Shown piece after piece: positions 6,429 to 13,459 of a stretch of 13,459 nt of DNA. The DNA comes from Clostridiales bacterium (lineage in GTDB: Bacteria > Bacillota > Clostridia > Lachnospirales > Lachnospiraceae), in contig JAATEU010000452.1 in the NCBI GenBank assembly GCA_015655565.1, positions 1 through 13,459 of the forward strand, given 5' to 3'. The position numbers were made by a program, and so were the translations under genes. Each line of letters opens with the position of its first letter. The stretch's first letter is position 1. A model generated the notes under the pieces. That model was not told where the DNA came from and searched no databases. It worked only from the letters and a program-made list of their open reading frames with translations.

Positions 6429-7172
6429 ATGTTTACGAAGGAAGAACAACAAAAACTAACGGAATTAATGAGTTCCAACGAAGATTTTGCTTACTTTTTT
6501 ACCAAAAGTATGAAAGAATGCAAGCTATTAACCTCACAGATCTCACATGAAATACGTAATCCATTAACCTTAATCAAGAGTACTGACCAGTTAATTGAAA
6601 CCGTGCACCCAGAAGTCCGGGAATTTAAATACTGGGATCAGTTAAAGGAGGATATTAACGAATTAGAAACATTATTGATTGAGTTTAGTATGTTCAACCA
6701 TAGTGAGGTAATATCCAAACAAAAGCAAAATCTCCTTCTTTTACTCAAATCCGTATTAAATACCTTTCGTCCGCTAGCCGAGCAAAACAGCATTGATTTG
6801 TCATTAACGATAGAGGAAGATGACCTGCCTTACTACACCAGTTATTCTTTTGACCCCATTAAGATTAAACAGGTCTTTACCAATTTAATACGAAATGCAT
6901 TTGAAGCAACGGACAAAGGCAACTATATCAACATAGTATGCAAGGTTTCTGCACCATCTCATCTGATAATTGAAGTCCAAAATAACGGTAAAATAATACC
7001 GGCTGATGAATTACCTGCAATTTTCACACCATTTGTAACATATAAATCAGGCGGCTCCGGTCTTGTATTAGCAATTTCCTCTAACATCATTGCAGCTCAT
7101 AACGGTACGATTAAAGTAACCTCTTCTGAGGAGAAAACCAGTTTTATTATCCAACTGCCATTATTTGAATAA
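6429..7172 (+). CDS. soluble orphan histidine kinase with altered G boxes
   Basis: This 247-residue protein has a HisKA-type dimerisation/phosphoacceptor domain with the H box ISHEIRNPLTLIKS (His40). It also has a HATPase_c domain with the N box FTNLIRNAFEA (Asn152, Asn156). There is no membrane segment and no recognisable PAS or other sensor domain, only about 30 residues ahead of the H box. The G1 box, normally DxGxG, reads NNGKI (Asn185, Ile189), and the GLGL box reads GLVL (Val213). The H box resembles sporulation-type kinases such as KinA/KinB. No response regulator is adjacent. The ATG at 6429 has AAGGAGG 8 nt upstream; a GTG at 6420 overlaps the Shine-Dalgarno sequence and is rejected. 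It may be a weak kinase, a phosphatase or a scaffold. Confidence 0.85.
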   Translation: MFTKEEQQKLTELMSSNEDFAYFFTKSMKECKLLTSQISHEIRNPLTLIKSTDQLIETVHPEVREFKYWDQLKEDINELETLLIEFSMFNHSEVISKQKQNLLLLLKSVLNTFRPLAEQNSIDLSLTIEEDDLPYYTSYSFDPIKIKQVFTNLIRNAFEATDKGNYINIVCKVSAPSHLIIEVQNNGKIIPADELPAIFTPFVTYKSGGSGLVLAISSNIIAAHNGTIKVTSSEEKTSFIIQLPLFE

Positions 7173-7181
7173 CTAAGATTT

Positions 7182-7208
7182 AACAATATGGGAAAATCCC
7201 ATACTGTT
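7182..7208 (+). terminator. stem-loop after the histidine kinase gene
   Basis: Arms AACAATATGGGA and TCCCATACTGTT pair at 11 of 12 positions around a 3-nt loop, beginning 9 nt after the kinase stop codon. No long T-run follows (ATTCCTG), so termination efficiency is uncertain; 3'-end stabilisation is an alternative. Confidence 0.5.
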
Positions 7209-7273
7209 ATTCCTGTATGTAAGACCAAATCAAATACCACCTATTTTTAATACCCCAATACCTGTTACATCAT

Positions 7274-7311
7274 TTTCAAAGGATTACCTTATATAAGGTA
7301 ATCCTTTGAAA
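7274..7311. terminator. perfect 38-bp palindrome between convergent genes
   Basis: The half-site TTTCAAAGGATTACCTTAT is followed directly by its exact complement, giving 19-bp arms without a loop in DNA. In RNA from either strand it would form a long hairpin. It sits between the 3' ends of the histidine kinase gene and the flavodoxin/SCP2 gene, so a bidirectional terminator is the simplest reading. The usual T-run is lacking apart from the arm-encoded CCTTT. Confidence 0.6.
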
Positions 7312-7327
7312 CCCTATCCGTAAATTT

Positions 7328-8326
7328 TCACTGGATATTAAATTGAAATATCTGATCAAAGGTCCGTAAAGTTTTAAAGTTTCCCTTTGCAGTCAATTCT
7401 CCGGACATAAAAGCCCTTTGGATCGTCATATGTCCATTAACGATTTTGTTCATAACTTCATAGCTGGTTTTTGCTGTAACATCTGCATTGTTTTTCTCTC
7501 CATAAAAGCATTTGAGATTGTTTCCATCAACTTCAATAACCAATGTCTTCCCGGTATCTGTAATTGTAACAGCATAACTGGCTTTAAAATCATTTAATAC
7601 CTGAAAATTTTCTTTTATATTCTGAATGAATTCCTGATTGGAATCACTTTCCCGGCTGCCAAGCATCCCTTTAAAAATTTGTGCCAGCTCTTCAATATCT
7701 TCTTTCTGTTTCTTAACATAAGTATCATCCGAAACATACATGGATAACTGCTCACTTTCCTGTGGAGTCAGATCAATGGAATTGGTCCTCAAAAGATTTT
7801 TTCTTATTACCGCATTACCTGCCGGCAGTATTTTTGTTTTCTGGTTAATTGCCTTATAGAATAGTTCCGCCTGTTTCTCTATAATCTGTCCATAGGCAGA
7901 ATTGGTTTCAAAATCAACATGATCCTCTACATATGCACGAAGTCCGTTATATGGTATGCCTCCCAACATTTCCCACGCTCTTATTAAAAATAACTCTGCT
8001 TCCCGTTCCCCAAATGAATTTGCCATGACAACCGGCAGCATATATAACTTACTTATATGCTCTTTATCAGCATAAAGCCAGCACGCATCCAAAAATTGAT
8101 GCATAAAACCGCCAATTCCCAGCCATTCCACCGTAGTCGCCAATATGACGCCATCTGCTTCCTTTAAGGTCTTAGGCAGCATGGCAATGGTATTCTTTTC
8201 CTCATAAAGGTTGTATCTTACAACATTAACACGGATTTCTTTTAAAACCTCTGTTAATTTATTTATTACATAGATTGCCGGATCCTCAATCAAACCCCGT
8301 CCGCCATAATAAATATTTACATTCAT
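7328..8326 (-). CDS. flavodoxin-like NAD(P)H:FMN oxidoreductase fused to SCP2-like lipid-binding domain
   Basis: The 332-residue product has two parts. Residues 1 to about 165 look like a flavodoxin/NADPH-dependent FMN-reductase fold: an initial beta strand MNVNIYYGGRG, ADGVILATTVEWLGIGGFMHQFLD (the usual flavin-contacting loop) and LPVVMANSFGE. After a linker with a charged helix, residues about 235-330 resemble an SCP2 sterol-carrier domain: KASYAVTITDTGKTLVIEVDG, a central TSYEVMNKIVNGHMTIQRAFMSGELTAKG and a final FDQIFQF. SCP2 folds bind lipids or acyl chains, so redox chemistry on a hydrophobic substrate is a reasonable inference. The ATG at 8326 has AAGGGG 8 nt upstream and lies 4 nt after the rhomboid stop, so the two genes form an operon; the longer reading frame into the rhomboid gene is not used. 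Confidence 0.82.
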   Translation of the reverse strand: MNVNIYYGGRGLIEDPAIYVINKLTEVLKEIRVNVVRYNLYEEKNTIAMLPKTLKEADGVILATTVEWLGIGGFMHQFLDACWLYADKEHISKLYMLPVVMANSFGEREAELFLIRAWEMLGGIPYNGLRAYVEDHVDFETNSAYGQIIEKQAELFYKAINQKTKILPAGNAVIRKNLLRTNSIDLTPQESEQLSMYVSDDTYVKKQKEDIEELAQIFKGMLGSRESDSNQEFIQNIKENFQVLNDFKASYAVTITDTGKTLVIEVDGNNLKCFYGEKNNADVTAKTSYEVMNKIVNGHMTIQRAFMSGELTAKGNFKTLRTFDQIFQFNIQ

Positions 8327-8330
8327 CCCA

Positions 8331-9410
8331 TTAACCCCTTTCCGGCTCACTCTTCTTATGTTTACGATATAGTACGGCAGCAAGCAGAATCCCTGCAGCC
8401 AATCCGCCAATATGGGCAGCATTGTCCACGCCCTGACTGGTCAGTCCGCCATATAAACTTAATACTACAAATATAAGGATCTGCCTTGTACTGATGTTTT
8501 CAAGGCGGCCTCTATTTACTGCTACAATAAATGCCATAGCTCCTACCACTCCGAATATAGCCCCGGAAGCACCAACAGAAACCGCATTCGTATTATTTAC
8601 CATATTATAACTCATGGATGTAATACCTGCAATAATCCCGGATCCGAAAAAGAAAACCATATATTTCCATCTTCCTGCTGCCCGCTCCACATTATCACCA
8701 ATAATCAGTAAAACTATCATATTATTAGCAAGATGCTCAATGCCGGAATGCAAAAACATGTAAGTAAGCAGACGATAATATTGATTATAATATTTAACCG
8801 CAGGCCAATATAGGGCACCTGCATCTAATAAATAATTTGATTTTACCGAAGAATTAGCAATATCTATTATAAAAAAAATAATTACGTTTAAAATAACCAG
8901 CAGGGTGTTACATTTGGAAAAATATTTTATCCAGATAGATTGGCGTAAGGGAGCAGATAATTTTTCCCTCAGGGTATAACCGGTTCCCGATTCCACTCCC
9001 ATATTTTCCAACTGTTCCTTTAATAAAATTTCTTCGATTATCTTCCTTATTCCCATAAAATCGGCATTTTTATTCTCATAAACGATCAATTTGGCATTAA
9101 CCAAATCAATTATCCATTGATTGGTATCATCAACATCAAAATTACGAACGGCTTCCACGTGACTCGTACAGATAATACTTTGTATTAGTACGGATGTAAA
9201 ATTACGATCAGAATAATTTTTATAGAGTTGGTTTCTTATGTTCTTATATTGGTCACCGGTTAATTCTGTTCCAGATGGACAATCATACAAAGCAGCTATA
9301 TTGATTTGCTGTTCAGAAGCTGAATAAAGAAGATAAATCCCCTTAACATTCACCTTTATTCCTTGAAATCCTTTTTCATATAAAATTGTCCTGATTTTAT
9401 CAATTATCAT
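8331..9410 (-). CDS. rhomboid family intramembrane serine protease
   Basis: Rhomboids cleave transmembrane substrates inside the lipid bilayer. From the ATG at 9410 the protein is 359 residues. A cytoplasmic N-terminal domain of about 165 residues is followed by a six- or seven-helix membrane domain beginning at NTLLVILNVIIFFIIDI. Diagnostic motifs are YRLLTYMFLHSGIEHLANNMIVLL (His226 and Asn230, matching the GlpG His150/Asn154 pair), GASGAIFG with nucleophile Ser282, and DNAAHIGGLAAG with catalytic His333. A basic tail ends the protein. AAAGGA lies 10 nt upstream of 9410. An in-frame ATG at 9449 would add 13 residues but has its AAAGGA 14 nt away and lies in a small hairpin loop, so I prefer 9410. 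The gene sits between glpK and the flavodoxin/SCP2 gene, probably on one transcript. The substrate is unknown. Confidence 0.92.
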   Translation of the reverse strand: MIIDKIRTILYEKGFQGIKVNVKGIYLLYSASEQQINIAALYDCPSGTELTGDQYKNIRNQLYKNYSDRNFTSVLIQSIICTSHVEAVRNFDVDDTNQWIIDLVNAKLIVYENKNADFMGIRKIIEEILLKEQLENMGVESGTGYTLREKLSAPLRQSIWIKYFSKCNTLLVILNVIIFFIIDIANSSVKSNYLLDAGALYWPAVKYYNQYYRLLTYMFLHSGIEHLANNMIVLLIIGDNVERAAGRWKYMVFFFGSGIIAGITSMSYNMVNNTNAVSVGASGAIFGVVGAMAFIVAVNRGRLENISTRQILIFVVLSLYGGLTSQGVDNAAHIGGLAAGILLAAVLYRKHKKSEPERG

Positions 9411-9440
9411 GAAATTATAATCCTTTATTTTATAGATATC

Positions 9441-9460
9441 CCCTAACATTATTCTTAGGG
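9441..9460. repeat. intercistronic inverted repeat between glpK and rhomboid
   Basis: CCCTAA and TTAGGG form a perfect 6-bp stem with an 8-nt loop in the gap after the glpK stop. The upstream candidate ATG of the rhomboid gene (9449) falls in the loop. It is too short and has no T-run for a strong terminator, but could modulate read-through or translation. Confidence 0.4.
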
Positions 9461-9470
9461 AATTCCTTTC

Positions 9471-10961
<1,491 letters not shown>

Positions 10962-10973
10962 CTAAACTCCCGT

Positions 10974-11025
10974 CTGCCGCTTTCGGCAGTATACAAATCA
11001 GGAGGTCGAAAAACTTGTTCAACCT
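10974..11025 (-). promoter_or_regulatory. two stem-loops in the glpK leader
   Basis: On the minus strand CTGCCG-AAAG-CGGCAG (10989-10974) is a perfect 6-bp GC-rich stem ending 3 nt before the GGGAG ribosome site. Upstream, AGGTTGAA and TTCGACCT (11025-11003) form an 8-bp stem with one G-U pair and a 7-nt loop. The placement beside the ribosome site could affect translation or mRNA stability. No T-run follows, so antitermination like that of Bacillus glp leaders is not evident. Confidence 0.5.
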
Positions 11026-11074
11026 ATTTCCCTCAACATTATTGTTTTTGTCATAAATAAGCTATCTCTTATTG

Positions 11075-11103
11075 ATTATACTATTTTTTAGTTTTTAATA
11101 CAA
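11075..11103 (-). promoter_or_regulatory. SigA-type promoter of glpK
   Basis: Minus strand TTGTAT (11103-11098) and perfect TATAAT (11080-11075) with a 17-nt A-rich spacer. The predicted leader to the glpK start is about 105 nt. The remaining gap, 11104-11259, holds a small GCTTTC/GAAAGC hairpin near 11201-11223 but no clear terminator for the preceding gene. Confidence 0.7.
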
Positions 11104-11259
11104 GCAAAAACCAGTTCTATTCAGGATAAATGCAAAAAGGAATATTTTGTATAATCCCAGCGAGTTAATTATTTCTTTTTGGGGAGAATTCAATTTCTAC
11201 AGGCTTTCATATTGGGAAAGCTTATGTAATAGCCTATATTATCACATAGTACAAATCAA

Positions 11260-12891
11260 CTAGTTACACTTCCAGAAATATTTTACCTGTGAAAATGAGA
11301 TTTCATCTTTATCTGAAATAAGATAAGGTTCATTTTCTGTCAATCTAATGCAATTAACATAAGTTCCATTGGTAGAACTTAAATCGGTAAGATAAATACT
11401 ATCTCCTTCTCTTGTAAGCTTAGCATGCCGGCGGCTTACGGAAGCATCTCTGATTATTAAGTTTACTGCCTTTTCTGACTTTCCTATGATAAAAGGAAAT
11501 TTATTAACAGGGATTTCTGATTTTACTACCGTATTACATTCCACAATATAATATTGTTTCCGTGGTAAAACCTCCCCAAGAATTTCCGTTTTAGACTCAT
11601 CAAAATCATTCTTATCCATCCACAGAAGCTGTGTTTGGCCTCCAACTTCATAATCTTGAATTCTATCCTGAGCTCCCTCCCCTTGAATACCATAACCTGC
11701 AACAGCATTTCTTTCAATTCCATGACCCTCTTCCCGGCTTTGCTCTATATATTCTATATTGGTTTCCATACGGGTCAGCTTATATTTTTGATCAAATAAT
11801 TTAGTAATAATATAGACTTCAACACAGCCTATTATTAAAATACTGCAAAACAATTTAACAGTATCAATATGGGTTCCAAAGGAATTATGTAATATTTTTA
11901 ATTGAAAAGCCAAAATAAACATAATAATCCCGCTTATTATAGAAATACCCGCCATTATAAAAGTTTTTCGGCCAAAGTAAAAAATCTCACGTTCACTTTC
12001 AACTTCTTCAAGTATCGGGATTGTATTAACTGCTTTTCCCGGGGACTTGTTGTATTCACCAATTAATTTTTTCATAAAATTTTGATATTGGGATTGAAAA
12101 TTAACTTTAGGTGAACTTTCCATTTTACTCTTAATTTTTTGTATACCCTGCTTATTGTTGTTTGATTTCTGTTTATAATATTTTTCCGTTTTTTTTAACT
12201 TCCCCGGATTATCTCTATGATTATTTACCTGATTATTTGACTGTTTCTTCGCTTGATTATTTAACTGGTTTTTTGCCTGATTATTTATTTGGTTCTCTGT
12301 TTGATTCTCTTTTATAATTTCAATTTTTCTTATATTCACATTGTTATTATTCTTTTTATTTAATTCCTTTAATAATTTTTCAAAGGTACAGTCATCCTCT
12401 TTACTTTCTTTATACATAGCATATATCAAAAGAACTGCAGCTTCATCCTTATAATCTGCTTTATCCATTAAATATTCAATAAATCTGCTTAACTGTTCCC
12501 GGATATTCTCCTGCCGGCCTATCAAGTGACATAATTCTATATTTTGTGAAACGTTGTCTATAAATACATAATTGGGTTCAATTATAAAGTCATTTTCTGA
12601 AAGCAGGTATTCTCCGCTATTTTCAATGATCTCAAGTATATTGGAAAGGATTTTTTTTATTTCATCATAATTTAAAGATTTATTCCCGCAGACAGTAGCA
12701 ATTGATTTTTTAGAAGAAATATCATAATAAAATAAATCCATGTGGTCAATACATCTTAGTTCTGTTTTTATTACTCCCCGGATTATATTATTAAGGAGCA
12801 TCTTCGTCCCATATATGGATACACTTCCTTCTATCCCTTTCAGTACTAAATAGTTATTATGCATATCTCTTACGTATTCTGCCTGTAACAT
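11260..12891 (-). CDS. membrane protein with DUF6382-like N-terminus and C-terminal FHA domain
   Basis: The 543-residue protein has three parts. Residues 1 to about 180 resemble the DUF6382 domain often joined to FHA domains in Clostridia (MLQAEYVRDMHNNYLVL, then an acidic helical region). Residues about 195-226 are an Asn/Gln-rich run with recurring NNQ(A/V)KxQ-like units, followed by a basic linker. Two membrane helices (about 310-330 and 345-364) precede the second linker. Residues about 462-541 form an FHA phosphothreonine-binding domain with FIIGKSE, SVSRRHAKL and LSSTNGTYVN (Arg487, His489, Asn508), all conserved. The ATG at 12891 has GGAGGAG 6 nt upstream. It follows a TadE-like gene by 32 nt in the same direction, so it probably reads phospho-signals at a Tad/Flp-type envelope machine. 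The DUF name is from memory. Confidence 0.85.
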   Translation of the reverse strand: MLQAEYVRDMHNNYLVLKGIEGSVSIYGTKMLLNNIIRGVIKTELRCIDHMDLFYYDISSKKSIATVCGNKSLNYDEIKKILSNILEIIENSGEYLLSENDFIIEPNYVFIDNVSQNIELCHLIGRQENIREQLSRFIEYLMDKADYKDEAAVLLIYAMYKESKEDDCTFEKLLKELNKKNNNNVNIRKIEIIKENQTENQINNQAKNQLNNQAKKQSNNQVNNHRDNPGKLKKTEKYYKQKSNNNKQGIQKIKSKMESSPKVNFQSQYQNFMKKLIGEYNKSPGKAVNTIPILEEVESEREIFYFGRKTFIMAGISIISGIIMFILAFQLKILHNSFGTHIDTVKLFCSILIIGCVEVYIITKLFDQKYKLTRMETNIEYIEQSREEGHGIERNAVAGYGIQGEGAQDRIQDYEVGGQTQLLWMDKNDFDESKTEILGEVLPRKQYYIVECNTVVKSEIPVNKFPFIIGKSEKAVNLIIRDASVSRRHAKLTREGDSIYLTDLSSTNGTYVNCIRLTENEPYLISDKDEISFSQVKYFWKCN

Positions 12892-12923
12892 ATAAATCTC
12901 CTCCCTGTTGCCAATTAATTATA

Positions 12924-13459
12924 TTATTTTAATTTATTCAGTACCTGCTTAAGCTTTCCTAATGTCTCATCTACTGCCGTTATCTTACCCGCCACACCGG
13001 AAAATATATCAAAAAGACGAATAAACTCCGTATTGTTTTGGATATCCGACGAATTGTTTTGGATAATACATATTCCGCTGCCTTCAAATAGTTCTTGGAT
13101 TCCAAGAAAAGGAAGCCTCATCTTTGCTTTTACTTCAATACTTATATTAGTATGGGTGACATTGACATTAATCGTATCAATGCCAGCCAAAAACAGGCCG
13201 CTTTTTAATTGTACTCGTATGTAATTATATATTTCATCCTTTTTTTCCTGCAGGTTATCCTGAAGGGAATAAAATAATCCTCTCTGATAATATGCTTCAT
13301 AATCAATGAAACCGGTGCTCATATCCGCCTCATTTTGTAATAAGCTTCTTCCTTTTATTAAGGTTTCATTTATAATAGCTTCCAATTTATCTTTGTCATG
13401 CATATAAAACCCTAAATAGATCAATCCGATAGTAACGAATAATACTGTCGGAAATACGA
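12924..13459 (-). CDS. TadE-like pseudopilin/pilus assembly protein, N-terminus cut off by window edge
   Basis: The reverse frame is open from the stop at 12924 to the right edge; the first visible residues VFPTVLFVTIGLIYLGFYM are a hydrophobic N-terminal helix like that following the SxTVEAA motif of TadE-type pseudopilins. About 158 further residues form the extracytoplasmic domain, containing an amphipathic helix (DKDKLEAIINETLIKGRSLL), a beta-rich part (TINVNVTHTNISIEVKAKMRLPFLGIQELFEGSG) and a helical end (VDETLGKLKQVLNKLK). A TTG at 13424 is not the real start, because the helix continues upstream in frame. TadE-like proteins are minor pilins anchored in the membrane of Tad/Flp systems. 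The assignment comes from topology and gene context, not from a diagnostic motif, since the cleavage region is outside the window. Confidence 0.7.
   Translation of the reverse strand, partial: VFPTVLFVTIGLIYLGFYMHDKDKLEAIINETLIKGRSLLQNEADMSTGFIDYEAYYQRGLFYSLQDNLQEKKDEIYNYIRVQLKSGLFLAGIDTINVNVTHTNISIEVKAKMRLPFLGIQELFEGSGICIIQNNSSDIQNNTEFIRLFDIFSGVAGKITAVDETLGKLKQVLNKLK

Noticed and set aside
10999-11055. Plus-strand leader peptide after an AGGAGG at 11000-11005
   Set aside because: It would start at TTG, encode about 14 residues and has no plus-strand gene downstream to regulate.
11201-11223. Terminator for the FHA gene
   Set aside because: The GCTTTC/GAAAGC stem has no T-run on either strand, so I leave it only as a small hairpin.

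Overview
The window reads as chromosomal DNA of a low-GC Gram-positive anaerobe, most likely a Clostridia member of the Lachnospiraceae type. This is inference from AT-rich sequence, strong AGGAGG-type ribosome sites, SigA-like promoters, a TIGR03905/TSCPD protein, and a FHA protein beside a TadE-like pseudopilin. No rRNA, tRNA, CRISPR array or intact transposase gene is seen. Most genes are housekeeping or conserved hypotheticals; the accessory material lies between genes.

Layout, left to right. Minus strand: the N-terminal 395 codons of glucose-6-phosphate isomerase (pgi, cut by the left edge) with its own promoter; a 472-residue membrane/coiled-coil protein of unknown function; a gap with about ten degenerate 13-14 nt tandem units ending on the stop codon of mtnN (MTA/SAH nucleosidase). 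Next comes a gene-free 551-base stretch (3783-4333) holding the mtnN promoter, a long hairpin, one arm of a dispersed repeat (copy A), a 118-bp MITE-like element with 21-bp perfect inverted ends at a duplicated TA, and a plus-strand promoter with a leader hairpin. These drive a small TSCPD protein and murG. A palindromic second copy of the repeat (copy B) follows and supplies the murG stop codon. A HIT-family hydrolase converges on murG. It is transcribed divergently from a small soluble histidine kinase with degenerate ATP-lid motifs.

From 7328 to 10961 a minus-strand run reads glpK (glycerol kinase), a rhomboid intramembrane protease, and a flavodoxin-like/SCP2 fusion. The last two are 4 nt apart and the glpK promoter is clear, so a three-gene transcript is likely. 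From 11260 to the right edge are a DUF6382-like/FHA membrane protein and, upstream in the same direction, a TadE-like protein cut by the right edge. These look like the downstream end of a Tad/Flp pilus or related secretion locus.

I see no convincing evidence for a wholly new system. The best leads are the nested repeats around tscpd-murG, the 14-nt tandem array after mtnN, the kinase with altered G boxes, and the GlpK-rhomboid-flavodoxin/SCP2 operon.
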